A DNA stretch of 64,000 nt. It comes from Rothia nasimurium. GTDB lineage: Bacteria > Actinomycetota > Actinomycetes > Actinomycetales > Micrococcaceae. Under the pieces are notes generated by a model. That model was given only the letters and a program-made list of their open reading frames with translations, searched no databases and was not told the origin of the DNA. The translations under genes and the position numbers were made by a program. Shown piece by piece: positions 16,812 through 25,111 of the stretch (its first letter is position 1; each line of letters opens with the position of its first letter). The stretch covers positions 992,001 through 1,056,000 of the forward strand of contig NZ_CP056080.1 in assembly GCF_014217215.1 (NCBI RefSeq). Reading direction: 5' to 3'.

Positions 16812-19375
16812 TGGCAGCCCGTAAACTCAAGACCCCGGAACTGAGCGAGCAGGCAAAGGACGCCCTAGCCCGCTACGCCGCAGAAGACCGCCTCGATAAC
16901 GCCCCCCTGGCCGACTACCTGGGGGCGACCCTGGCCAAGTCCTTCAAGACCCACCTGGGGCTAGAAACCGTGGGGCAGGCCCTGGACTACTACCCCCGCA
17001 AGTATCTGCCACGCGGGGAACTCACCCCCTTCTCCTCCCTGGTAGAAGGCACCGAAGCTACCATCGTCGCCAGGGTAGTGCGGGTGACAACCCGCCAGAT
17101 GGCATCGCGCCGCGGGTCCATCACAGAAATCACCATCACCGACCAGCTAGATCAGGTTGGTCAGCCCGAGCCCGCCTGGCAACCCCCTAACCCCAACGCC
17201 TACCGGGGAGCGGCCCCACCGGCGTCCTACACCCGGGGCTACACCAACCCCCGCCTGCACGGTAGCGCAGGGGGCTACACCGACACCCAGCTACCGGGCA
17301 CCCAGCCCAGCTACCAGCTGAGAGACGTCTTTGGCGGCTACGCCCCCGAACCCTACTCGCTGACAGCCAACGGCACCATGACCCTGAGCTTCTTCAACGC
17401 CTGGACAGCAGCCCGCGACATCCACGAGGGCGACCAGGTCATGTTCTCGGGCAAGGTGGGATCCTACCGGGGCGAAATCACCCTGACCAACCCCCACTAC
17501 GCCGTCATCGCCGGAAAAGAACTGGCCGCTACCCCCGGTGCCAGCGCCGAAGCGATAGAGCGGGCTGCCGCGCGGGCGTCCGCCCCCATACCGGTCTATA
17601 AGGCCAGCCCCAAGTTCCCCACCGATAAGGTGGCCGCAGCCATCGAGACCCTGATTGAGCGCATCAATCTCAAGGAGCTCGAAGACCCCGTCCCCTTTAC
17701 CGTGCGTAAGAGCCGCAAGATCCCCTCCCTGGAATGGACCTACCGGGCCGTGCACACCCCCGATACCGAAGAAACCTGGCGGGCAGCCCACCACTCCCTG
17801 CGCTACCGCGAGGCCTTCGTGCTACAGGCCGCTCTTGCCCGTATTCGTGCAGCCCGAGCCGCCCACCAGACCGTTGCCCGGCCCTATGTAGAGGGTGGTT
17901 TCGCGGACGCCCTGCTGGAGGCTCTGCCCTATCAGCTGACCGAGGGCCAGCAGGCCGTTGGCGCAGAAATCCGCTCTGACCTGGCCAGCTCTTCCCCCAT
18001 GAACCGCCTGCTCCAGGGGGATGTAGGCTCGGGTAAAACTGTGGTGGCCCTGCGCGCCATGCTACAGGTGGCAGATAACGGTGCCCAATCGGCGATGCTG
18101 GCCCCCACCGAGGTGCTGGCCGAACAGCACTACCGGTCGGTGTGCGAGATTCTGGGCGATATGCTTGCCCCGCAGGACAGTTCCGGGAGCGCCGGTGCGG
18201 GCGTCCGCGTCGTGCTGCTCACCGCCTCCCTCAAAACCAAGGCCAAACGGGAAGCCCTGCTGGCTATCGCCTCGGGTGAGGCAGACATCGTTATTGGCAC
18301 CCACGCCCTGCTCGGAGACTCGGTGACCTTCGCCGACCTCGGGCTGGTCGTGGTTGATGAACAGCACCGCTTCGGCGTTGAACAGCGCGATGCCCTGCGC
18401 GGGCCCGGCGGGGAGCTACCCCACCGACTGGTCATGACCGCCACCCCCATACCCCGTACCGTCGCCATGACTGTCTTTGGCGATCTCGACACCTCGGTGC
18501 TTGACCAGCTACCGGCCGGCCGCCAAAAAATTACCACCCACGTGGTGCCGCTGGCAGAGCACCCCCGCTGGGCTGACCGCATCTGGGCCCGTGCCCGCGA
18601 AGAAATCGATGCCGGGCACCAGGTTTATGTGGTGGTGCCCAAAATCGGCGGGGCCGATACTCCCGGTGACGCCGAGGCAGGTCAGACCCTCTTCGGGGCG
18701 AGTGGGCTCACCGGTAAGGGGCTGGGGTCCCAGGCCGCGGCGGGGGAGAGCGCCCGCGGTTCGCTGGCCTCGGTCGAGAGCACCCTGGAGGAGCTCGAGG
18801 ACGTTCCCGCCCTGGCCGGGGTTCGCATCGAGGGGCTCCACGGGCGTATGGATACTGCCGAGAAGAACCGGGTCATGACCGAATTCTCCGCCGGTCGCAT
18901 TGACCTGCTGGTGTCTACCACTGTGATTGAGGTGGGCGTGAACGTGCCCAACGCAACCCTCATGATCATCATGGACGCCGACCGCTTCGGTATTTCTGGC
19001 CTCCACCAGCTGCGCGGACGCATCGGTCGTGGCTCCCTGCCCGGTACCTGCCTGCTGGTTACTAAGCAGCCGGCGGACGGCGTCAGCCGGGAGCGACTGG
19101 CAGCGGTAGCGGCCACCACCGACGGCTTCGAGCTTTCGAGGGTTGACCTGGAACAGCGGCGCGAAGGCGATATTCTCGGCGCTGCCCAGTCTGGTAAGAA
19201 ATCTACCCTCAAGCTGCTGCGTGCCCTGACCGATGCCAAACTTATCGAGCGGGCCCGGCAGGATGCCTTCGGAATTATTGAGGCTGACCCCACTCTGGCC
19301 AAACATCCCGACCTGGCCCGCACCATTGACCGGGCCCTTGACGCTGACCGCGAGGCCTTCCTGGGGCGCGGTTAG
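16811..19375 (+). CDS. recG: ATP-dependent DNA helicase RecG with two insertions
   Basis: An SF2 helicase that remodels stalled replication forks and branched DNA. Walker A LLQGDVGSGKT (about residue 400), the DEQH box (VVDEQHRFGVEQR), motif III MTATPIPRT and motif VI QLRGRIGRG are all present. At 854 residues it is longer than the usual 680-760. Two stretches explain most of this: a Gly/Pro/Tyr-rich insert at about residues 115-183 inside the N-terminal wedge/OB region, and a Gly/Ala/Ser-rich insert at about 617-660 between the helicase lobes. Both look like disordered loops. It overlaps the DAK2 stop by one base. Confidence 0.94.
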   Translation: MAARKLKTPELSEQAKDALARYAAEDRLDNAPLADYLGATLAKSFKTHLGLETVGQALDYYPRKYLPRGELTPFSSLVEGTEATIVARVVRVTTRQMASRRGSITEITITDQLDQVGQPEPAWQPPNPNAYRGAAPPASYTRGYTNPRLHGSAGGYTDTQLPGTQPSYQLRDVFGGYAPEPYSLTANGTMTLSFFNAWTAARDIHEGDQVMFSGKVGSYRGEITLTNPHYAVIAGKELAATPGASAEAIERAAARASAPIPVYKASPKFPTDKVAAAIETLIERINLKELEDPVPFTVRKSRKIPSLEWTYRAVHTPDTEETWRAAHHSLRYREAFVLQAALARIRAARAAHQTVARPYVEGGFADALLEALPYQLTEGQQAVGAEIRSDLASSSPMNRLLQGDVGSGKTVVALRAMLQVADNGAQSAMLAPTEVLAEQHYRSVCEILGDMLAPQDSSGSAGAGVRVVLLTASLKTKAKREALLAIASGEADIVIGTHALLGDSVTFADLGLVVVDEQHRFGVEQRDALRGPGGELPHRLVMTATPIPRTVAMTVFGDLDTSVLDQLPAGRQKITTHVVPLAEHPRWADRIWARAREEIDAGHQVYVVVPKIGGADTPGDAEAGQTLFGASGLTGKGLGSQAAAGESARGSLASVESTLEELEDVPALAGVRIEGLHGRMDTAEKNRVMTEFSAGRIDLLVSTTVIEVGVNVPNATLMIIMDADRFGISGLHQLRGRIGRGSLPGTCLLVTKQPADGVSRERLAAVAATTDGFELSRVDLEQRREGDILGAAQSGKKSTLKLLRALTDAKLIERARQDAFGIIEADPTLAKHPDLARTIDRALDADREAFLGRG

Positions 19376-19474
19376 GCTCGGCCAAGGTCGTAGACCCCCG
19401 CATTTATTCTCACCAGCCCTACCGGTACCCTTATAACAGTCCCACCCCTACCACTACGAGCGGAGCGCAGCCGA

Positions 19475-20035
19475 ATGAGCCGCATCATTGCAGGAGCCGC
19501 AGGCGGCCTGCGCCTAGCCAACGTCCCCGGCGACAACACCCGCCCCACCACCGACCGGGTCAAAGAAGCCCTTTTTTCCCGCCTGGATACCTACAACATG
19601 CTGGACGGCGTACGCGCCCTCGACCTCTTCGGCGGCTCGGGCGCCCTGGGCTGCGAGGCCCTCTCGCGCGGGGCCTCCCATGTGGACTTCGTGGACCACT
19701 ACCCCAAGGCCGTTACCGTTATCGAAAAAAACATCGCCGCCGTGGGCAAGACCGCCGGGGGTACTACCCGCGTGCATAAGATGACGGCTCGCACTTACCT
19801 TTCGGCGGGGGCCTCCGCCTGGGACCTGGTCTTTATCGACCCGCCCTACGCCGTGACCAACAGCGAACTCGAAGAGCTACTGGCCCTGCTGGCACCCCGC
19901 CTGACCGAGGGGGCAGTGGTGGTGGTTGAACGGGCCTCCCGCACCGACGAGCCCACCTGGCCCGAAGGCCTTGAAAAGTTTGCCGAGAAAAAATACGGTG
20001 AGACCGTGCTCTACTATGTGGAGCCCGCCGTCTAG
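19475..20035 (+). CDS. rsmD: 16S rRNA (guanine(966)-N(2))-methyltransferase
   Basis: A 186-residue SAM-dependent methyltransferase acting on G966 of 16S rRNA. The N terminus MSRIIAGAAGGLRL matches the family. The SAM loop is DLFGGSGALGCEALSRGA (about residues 49-66), and the catalytic N6/N2-MTase tetrad is DPPY (about residue 129). GGAG precedes ATG 19475. The gene order recG-rsmD-(LURP)-coaD is common in actinobacteria, with coaD here separated by two genes. Confidence 0.95.
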   Translation: MSRIIAGAAGGLRLANVPGDNTRPTTDRVKEALFSRLDTYNMLDGVRALDLFGGSGALGCEALSRGASHVDFVDHYPKAVTVIEKNIAAVGKTAGGTTRVHKMTARTYLSAGASAWDLVFIDPPYAVTNSELEELLALLAPRLTEGAVVVVERASRTDEPTWPEGLEKFAEKKYGETVLYYVEPAV

Positions 20036-20049
20036 TTGAGGGTAGAACT

Positions 20050-20667
20050 ATGAGTGAGAACACAAACAACCCCGGTCATCAGCCCCAGCCGACCCCAGAA
20101 ACGAGCCAGGGAGCGTCCGCGCCCCTGCTGACCGAAAACACCCTGGTGGTGCAGCAAACCCGCAGCTTCATGAGCAATGACTTTGAGATGCAGAGCCAGG
20201 ACGGGCGCGTGCTCGGCCGGGTGATCACCACCGGCTCAACCGCAGGCCGCCTGCTCAAGGGCAACCGCACCTTTGACCTGGTCGACGGCAGTGGGAACCT
20301 TCTTCTCAAGATTGTTGACCCCTTTGACTTTGGCCTGGACCGCTACGAACTGCTGAACCCCGATGGTTCCCTCTTCGCACACGTGCAAAAGCAGTTCTCT
20401 TTCATGCGCAAGCGCCTCACCATCGAGCTGCCGGGCCTCACCCTGGAGCTTGAAGGTAGCCTCTTCGAGTACGACTTCAATATCACGGTTAATGGCCATG
20501 TAGCTGCCCGCGTTGCCCGCGAATGGGGCGGCCTGGTGGCGGGGTTGCGCGGTAAAAGCCGCTACGGGGTGAACTTCGACCCCGGCGCCCCCGGGCCCGT
20601 GCGCCTGGCCATGCTGGGCGGCCTGGTTGCCCTTGACCTCATCCGGGCAAAGGACGCCCGCAACTAG
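20050..20667 (+). CDS. LURP-one/scramblase-like protein
   Basis: A 205-residue protein with the tubby-like LURP-one/phospholipid-scramblase fold signature. After a Pro/Gln-rich 30-residue N terminus, repeated short beta-strands carry patterns such as LVDGSGNLLLKIV, LLNPDGSLFAHVQKQF and FDITVNGHVAARV-like segments. A C-terminal hydrophobic stretch (PVRLAMLGGLVALDLI) resembles the buried helix of the tubby fold. No signal peptide is seen. It starts 14 bp after rsmD and its stop lies 5 bp from that of the convergent aminotransferase. The biochemical role of bacterial members is unknown. Confidence 0.78.
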   Translation: MSENTNNPGHQPQPTPETSQGASAPLLTENTLVVQQTRSFMSNDFEMQSQDGRVLGRVITTGSTAGRLLKGNRTFDLVDGSGNLLLKIVDPFDFGLDRYELLNPDGSLFAHVQKQFSFMRKRLTIELPGLTLELEGSLFEYDFNITVNGHVAARVAREWGGLVAGLRGKSRYGVNFDPGAPGPVRLAMLGGLVALDLIRAKDARN

Positions 20668-20672
20668 GGCTC

Positions 20673-21890
20673 TTAGCCGCTATAGGCACGCAGGCGGGTG
20701 GCGGCGTCCTGTAGTACTTCAGGGCGTTTGCAGAAGGCAAACCGTACATAGGTCTGCACCTGCTGCCGGTAGGCCTCGGTCGTAAAGGCGGTCAGCGGAA
20801 TCAACGCGACCCCGGCCTGCTCGGGAAGCAGGTGGCAGAGCTCTTCTGCTGAGCTCAGGCCCCGCTCAGTCAGGACCCGCGACACATCAGCTACCGCGAA
20901 GAAGGTACCTGCCGGGGGAGTTACCTCCCACGATGAGCCCGCTAGGTTTTCCACCAAAATGCGTCGCTGCTGGGCGTACCGGGCCTGCACGCCGGTATAG
21001 AAGTCATCACCCAGGCCCACACCAACAGCCGCAGCGGCCTGCAGGGGAGCGGCCGCCGAGTGCGTGAAATAGCCCTTCACCAGGCGAATGGGGAGTATAA
21101 GGTTTTCTGGGCCGGTCATCCACCCCACCCGCCAGCCGGTGGCCGAATGGGTCTTCGAAATCGCTGAAACCGCCACCGTGCGCTCAGCCGCCCCCGGCAG
21201 GGTCTGAATGGGCTGGTAGGGGCCGGTAAAGACCAGGTGTTCGTAGACCTGGTCAGCCAGAATCACAGCGTCGAACCTGGTCGCCAGCTCCACGATTTTA
21301 GTCTTTGCTTCGGTTGAGAAGACCATACCTGTGGGGTTGTGCGGGTCGTTGACCACCACCAGGGCTGTGCGGTCAGAAAAAGCTGCTTCAAGGGCGTCCA
21401 GGTCGGGTTCAAAGGTGGGCGGCACAAGCGGAACGGTGCGGACGCGCGCCCCGGCTAGGGCGGCAGCGGCAGGGTAGAGGTCGTAGTAGGGTTCGAAGAG
21501 AACAACCTCGTCGCCCGGTTCTACTAGGGCCGCAATGGTAGCTGCCAGGGCTTCAGAGGCGCCGGCGGTTACGGTGACCTGGGTATCGGGGTTGAGGGTG
21601 AGCCTGTAGAAACGCTGCTGGTGCTCGGCAATGGCCTGCCGCAGGGCGGGGTTGCCCGCGATGGTGGCGTACTGGTTGACCCCGCTAGCCAGGGCGTCAG
21701 CTGCTGCCCGGAGCATCTCTGCGGGGCCGTCCGTATCTGGAAAACCCTGCCCCAGGTTTAGGGCGCCGTATCGGTGGGCAAGGGCTGACATCTCTTCGAA
21801 GATGGTAGAGCGCCAGTGGCCGTCCGCCCCCATCAGCCCGGCTGCTAGCCCAACCCGTTCAAAGGACCGTTGCTTCTTCATAGTGGCCAT
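20673..21890 (-). CDS. PLP-dependent class I/II aminotransferase (DapC/KAT-like)
   Basis: A 405-residue fold-type I aminotransferase. The N-terminal LNLGQGFPDTDGP matches kynurenine/glutamine and succinyl-DAP aminotransferases. NDPHNPTGMVF holds the conserved Asn, ILADQVYEHLVF the PLP-binding Asp/Tyr, and SKTHSATGWRVGW the Schiff-base lysine. The C-terminal arginine is in YVRFAFCK. In actinobacteria this subfamily is often annotated N-succinyldiaminopimelate aminotransferase (DapC), for lysine and cell-wall biosynthesis, but sequence alone does not separate it from methionine/kynurenine transaminases. Translation could start at ATG 21890 or ATG 21881. It is divergent from coaD. Confidence 0.85.
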   Translation of the reverse strand: MATMKKQRSFERVGLAAGLMGADGHWRSTIFEEMSALAHRYGALNLGQGFPDTDGPAEMLRAAADALASGVNQYATIAGNPALRQAIAEHQQRFYRLTLNPDTQVTVTAGASEALAATIAALVEPGDEVVLFEPYYDLYPAAAALAGARVRTVPLVPPTFEPDLDALEAAFSDRTALVVVNDPHNPTGMVFSTEAKTKIVELATRFDAVILADQVYEHLVFTGPYQPIQTLPGAAERTVAVSAISKTHSATGWRVGWMTGPENLILPIRLVKGYFTHSAAAPLQAAAAVGVGLGDDFYTGVQARYAQQRRILVENLAGSSWEVTPPAGTFFAVADVSRVLTERGLSSAEELCHLLPEQAGVALIPLTAFTTEAYRQQVQTYVRFAFCKRPEVLQDAATRLRAYSG

Positions 21891-22034
21891 CTGGTGCCTA
21901 CCCCGCTCTCGTCTAGCCCACCGCCGTAAGTGCAGGGGCAGGCGTCCGTATCTTTGTCTGAATCCAAGATTACCGGCCTACCCCTGTTGCCCAAGAGAGC
22001 ATGACTTAGTGTGTCATACCTAACCAACCTGCTG

Positions 22035-22040
22035 TAGCCT
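22035..22040 (+). promoter_or_regulatory. -10 box (TAGCCT) for a probable leaderless coaD mRNA
   Basis: TAGCCT at 22035-22040 followed by AGAGAC and the coaD ATG at 22047 places transcription start at the A of the ATG. It fits the actinobacterial TANNNT consensus; no strong -35 is seen. Confidence 0.42.
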
Positions 22041-22046
22041 AGAGAC

Positions 22047-22523
22047 ATGCAATTGGTTGTCTGCCCCGGATCCTTTGACCCCATCCACAACGGTCACGTC
22101 GAAATCATCACCCGCGCCGCAAAAATCTACGGTAACGTCATCGTCGCGGTCTCCCACAACTCCAAGAAAAAGTACCGCTTCACCCTTGAAGAGCGCGTCG
22201 CCATGGTTGAGGAAACCTTCGCCCTCTTCGACGGGGTGAGTGCCAAGGTGCTACCCGAGGGGGAGCTGCTGGCTAACTTCGTGCGCGACCAGGGGTCCGT
22301 ACTTATCGTGAAGGGGCTTCGCAATACCGCCGACTATGAATACGAGGCTCCCATGGCCTCGATGAACCGGCACATCGCCGGGGTTGAAACCAGCTTTATC
22401 GCCGGGGACCCCAAGTACAACCACATCTCATCGACCATCGTTAAAGAGGTCGCAGGCTTCGGTGGGGACGTGCGGGCTTTTGTTCCGCGCGCGGTGCAGC
22501 GGGCCCTCTACCCTGAGCATTAA
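22047..22523 (+). CDS. coaD: Phosphopantetheine adenylyltransferase
   Basis: A 158-residue nucleotidyltransferase catalysing the fourth step of coenzyme A synthesis (4'-phosphopantetheine plus ATP to dephospho-CoA). The HxGH motif is in PGSFDPIHNGHVEI (about residues 8-21), and the C-terminal NHISSTIVKEVAGFGGDV contains the ISSTxV signature. The ATG at 22047 has no ribosome site. A TAGCCT box ends 6 bp before it, so the mRNA may be leaderless. Confidence 0.96.
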   Translation: MQLVVCPGSFDPIHNGHVEIITRAAKIYGNVIVAVSHNSKKKYRFTLEERVAMVEETFALFDGVSAKVLPEGELLANFVRDQGSVLIVKGLRNTADYEYEAPMASMNRHIAGVETSFIAGDPKYNHISSTIVKEVAGFGGDVRAFVPRAVQRALYPEH

Positions 22524-22559
22524 TGTGGTCAGCCAAACAAGAGGTTAAACCTAGAGCGC

Positions 22560-22589
22560 TTGATTCGGCCGGTCTTAAGCCCCTAAAAT
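22560..22589 (+). promoter_or_regulatory. Promoter for yceD-rpmF-rnc-mutM
   Basis: TTGATT (22560-22565), an 18-bp spacer and TAAAAT (22584-22589) form a good vegetative promoter 38 bp before the likely yceD start. Confidence 0.6.
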
Positions 22590-22626
22590 AGGTACTTGGT
22601 TTAAAACATTCGATAGGGAGTTCGTC

Positions 22627-23175
22627 ATTTCACGAAAAGATTCATCGCCCCTTAAGATCTCGGTTCGAGATCTAGCTCATCGCCCGGGCGCAATGGAGAC
22701 CCTTGATGAAGTTCTGCCAGCGCCAAGCGACTTTGGCAACGCTCTGATTGAGGCGGAAGAAGGCAGCGACATTGACCTCAATGTTCGCCTGGAATCCGTT
22801 TCAGATGGTATCTTGGTAACTGGTACTGCAACTGTCACCGTTTCCGGTGAATGCAGCCTCTGCCTAGACCCGGTTGACTTTGATGTTACAGCCGATGTTC
22901 AAGAGCTTTTTGTTTTCGAGAAGGCCCCCGAAGGCGGCCCCGAAGATGAAGTAGATGAGCAGTACGCCGTAGAGAACGATGAAATTGATCTCGAACCGGC
23001 GCTGCGGGACGCAGTGATTCTTCAACTGCCGTTCCAACCTGTTTGCAGTGACTCCTGTCAGGGCCTGTGCTCCGAATGCGGCGCACGCCTAGAGGACGAC
23101 CCTGAGCACCACCATGAGGTCATCGACCCCCGGTGGAACGCGCTATCAGCGCTGCTCGATGCGAACGACAAATAA
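22627..23175 (+). CDS. yceD: YceD/DUF177 family protein, probable AUU start
   Basis: A 182-residue member of the DUF177 (YceD) family, almost always next to rpmF and linked to 23S rRNA/ribosome maturation. Conserved cysteine pairs are seen in CSLC and in CSDSCQGLCSECG, the latter like a small zinc knuckle. The first ATG in frame (22693) would remove the strongly family-typical ISVRDLAHRPGAM stretch. No ATG, GTG or TTG lies upstream in the frame before the promoter, but an ATT codon at 22627 is preceded by AGGGAG with exactly 6 bp spacing. I therefore annotate an AUU start, as in infC of other bacteria. The ATG 22693 version is the fallback. Confidence 0.8.
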   Translation: MSRKDSSPLKISVRDLAHRPGAMETLDEVLPAPSDFGNALIEAEEGSDIDLNVRLESVSDGILVTGTATVTVSGECSLCLDPVDFDVTADVQELFVFEKAPEGGPEDEVDEQYAVENDEIDLEPALRDAVILQLPFQPVCSDSCQGLCSECGARLEDDPEHHHEVIDPRWNALSALLDANDK

Positions 23176-23208
23176 AACTTATAAAGCAACAAGAGAAAAG
23201 AGATAGCT

Positions 23209-23412
23209 GTGGCTGTTCCCAAGCGGAAAATGTCCCGTGCTAACACCCGCGCCCGCCGTTCCCAGTGGAAGGCTTCCGTTCCTCAGCTGGTCAAGACCGT
23301 AGAAAACGGTCGCGTCACCTACTCCCTGCCCCACCAGGCAAAGCTCGTGACTGACTCAGCTGGCAACGAACTCTTCTACGAGTACAAGGGCCGCAAGGTA
23401 GCTGACGCCTAA
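23209..23412 (+). CDS. rpmF: 50S ribosomal protein L32
   Basis: A 67-residue ribosomal protein starting [20 protein letters not shown] after the initiator, typical of L32. It is one of the forms without the CxxC zinc ribbon in its C-terminal half (no cysteines present). GTG 23209 follows GAGAAAAGAGA. It is co-transcribed with yceD upstream and rnc downstream (10 bp gap). Confidence 0.96.
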   Translation: MAVPKRKMSRANTRARRSQWKASVPQLVKTVENGRVTYSLPHQAKLVTDSAGNELFYEYKGRKVADA

Positions 23413-23422
23413 TTCGCGCCTT

Positions 23423-24106
23423 ATGACTAACTCTGCATCACAAGAGTTTCTGAAACGTCTCGGTATCGACCTCGATACCGAGACGTTTCAGCTTGCAATG
23501 ACTCACCGCTCCTACTCCTTTGAAAACGGCGGCATACCCCACAACGAGCGCCTAGAATTCCTGGGTGACTCCGTGCTGTCCCTGGCCGTCGCCTCAGAGC
23601 TCTACAAAAAGTTCCCTGACCTGCCCGAAGGTGAGCTGGTCAAGCGCCACCACGTGATTGTTTCTACCCGAACCCTAGCCAACCTGGCCCGCAGTCTCAA
23701 GCTGGGGCCCTGCGTCCGCCTGGGTAAGGGCGAGAAGAAAACCGGTGGTGCCGATAAGGACTCCATTCTGGCTGACACCATGGAGGCCGTCTTCGGTGCC
23801 GTGTATATGAAGCACGGCCCTGAGGCCGCCCACCAGCTGGTGCTGGCCCACACCTCCCACCTGCTGGATGACAACAAGACCTTGAACATCGGGCGCGACT
23901 GGAAGACCGAAATCCAGGAATACGCTGCCGCCCAGGGCACCGGCGAGCCCGTCTACGAAGTTGAGGGCACCGGCCCCGACCACGCCCGCCGCTACACCGC
24001 CAAGGTCCTCCTGGCCGGGAAGGTCATGGGGCAGGGCAAGGGCACCAGCAAGAAGGAAGCCGAGCGTATGGCTGCCGAACAGGCCTACTACAGGGTCTAC
24101 GGCTAG
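23423..24106 (+). CDS. rnc: Ribonuclease III
   Basis: A double-strand-specific endoribonuclease (227 residues) for rRNA processing and mRNA decay. The catalytic signature HNERLEFLGDSVLSLAVA is at about residues 39-56. The second acidic cluster lies in DTMEAVFGAVY (about 118-128), and the C-terminal dsRNA-binding domain ends in KKEAERMAAEQAYYRV. The 5' coding region carries a perfect 19-bp inverted repeat (23451-23490), whose RNA form would itself be a substrate for RNase III. In Streptomyces coelicolor the orthologue AbsB cleaves hairpins in its own operon transcript, so autoregulation is a reasonable inference. Confidence 0.96.
   Translation: MTNSASQEFLKRLGIDLDTETFQLAMTHRSYSFENGGIPHNERLEFLGDSVLSLAVASELYKKFPDLPEGELVKRHHVIVSTRTLANLARSLKLGPCVRLGKGEKKTGGADKDSILADTMEAVFGAVYMKHGPEAAHQLVLAHTSHLLDDNKTLNIGRDWKTEIQEYAAAQGTGEPVYEVEGTGPDHARRYTAKVLLAGKVMGQGKGTSKKEAERMAAEQAYYRVYG
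23451..23490 (+). promoter_or_regulatory. Perfect 19-bp hairpin in the rnc coding region (candidate RNase III autoregulatory site)
   Basis: TGAAACGTCTCGGTATCGA (23451-23469) is followed by CC and then its exact reverse complement (23472-23490). It spans roughly codons 10-23 of rnc. Perfect complementarity this long is not required by the protein sequence it encodes. A 19-bp RNA duplex is close to two helical turns, the size RNase III prefers. No T run follows, so it is not a terminator. Confidence 0.7.
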
Positions 24107-24136
24107 GCCAGGCCAATTTGGAAAGGCGGAGTGAAT

Positions 24137-25090
24137 ATGCCGGAGTTACCCGAGGTCGAGGTGGTCCGCCGGGGCCTAGCCGGGCACATCCTCGGTGCGG
24201 TGCTGGAACGCGTGCAGGTAGTGGACGGACGCTCGGTGCGGCGCCACAAGCCCGGGCCGGTGGATTTCGAGCGGCTGCTGACGGGCCTGCGCGTGGCGGA
24301 TGTGGCTAGACGCGGCAAGTACCTCTGGCTGCTCTTTGAGGGCAACGAAGAATTTGCCCTGGTCATTCACCTGGGCATGAGCGGGCAGGTTCTGCTCAAA
24401 GCCCCCGAGCTACCGGCAGAAAAACACCTCAAGGTGCTCATAGACTTAGCAGGAGCCACCGATGAGAGCGGGCGCGAAGCCCCGCTCACCCTGCGCTTTG
24501 TGGACCAGCGCATCTTCGGCGGAATGTTTGTAAGCCCCCTGCTGCCCACCCGCAACGCCGCCGGGGAGCCGGTACCGGGGGCGTCCGCCTCCGCCCTGGG
24601 TCTGGCCCTCATCCCGCAGGCCGTTGCCCACATCGCCCGTGACCCGCTCGACCCCCACTTCGACTTCGGGCAGTTCAGACGCACCATGCTGGGCACCTCC
24701 ACCGGCATCAAGAAGCTCCTACTCGACCAAAGCGCCATTTCCGGGGTTGGTAATATCTACGCTGACGAAGCCCTATGGCGGGCCAGGCTACACTACGCCA
24801 AACCCGCCAAGAGCATCCCCGCCTCAACCGCCCGCGAACTGGTGGACGCCGCGCGCACCGTCATGCGGGATGCCCTAGCCCAGGGCGGCACCAGCTTCGA
24901 TGCCCTCTACGTCAATGTTAACGGGGAATCGGGCTACTTCGACCGGTCCCTCAATGCCTACGGGCAGGCAGGGCAGCCCTGCCCCCGCTGCCTAGACGCG
25001 GGGCGCACCTCGCTGATGGTGCGGGAGCCCTTCGGAGGAAGAAGCTCCTACCGGTGCTCTCACTGTCAGAGAAGACCTCGGGGCATGTAA
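24137..25090 (+). CDS. mutM: Formamidopyrimidine-DNA glycosylase
   Basis: A base-excision repair glycosylase/AP lyase (317 residues) that removes 8-oxoguanine and FapyG. Starting at ATG 24137 leaves Pro2-Glu3 (PELPEVE) at the N terminus, the catalytic pair. The GTG at 24131 would bury them and is rejected. The H2TH region contains LLLDQSAISGVGNIYADEAL, and the C-terminal zinc finger has CPRC and CSHC. AAAGGCGGAG precedes the start. It is the last gene of the yceD-rpmF-rnc-mutM unit. Confidence 0.96.
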   Translation: MPELPEVEVVRRGLAGHILGAVLERVQVVDGRSVRRHKPGPVDFERLLTGLRVADVARRGKYLWLLFEGNEEFALVIHLGMSGQVLLKAPELPAEKHLKVLIDLAGATDESGREAPLTLRFVDQRIFGGMFVSPLLPTRNAAGEPVPGASASALGLALIPQAVAHIARDPLDPHFDFGQFRRTMLGTSTGIKKLLLDQSAISGVGNIYADEALWRARLHYAKPAKSIPASTARELVDAARTVMRDALAQGGTSFDALYVNVNGESGYFDRSLNAYGQAGQPCPRCLDAGRTSLMVREPFGGRSSYRCSHCQRRPRGM

Positions 25091-25111
25091 CAACATCAGG
25101 GGGTAGAAAGT

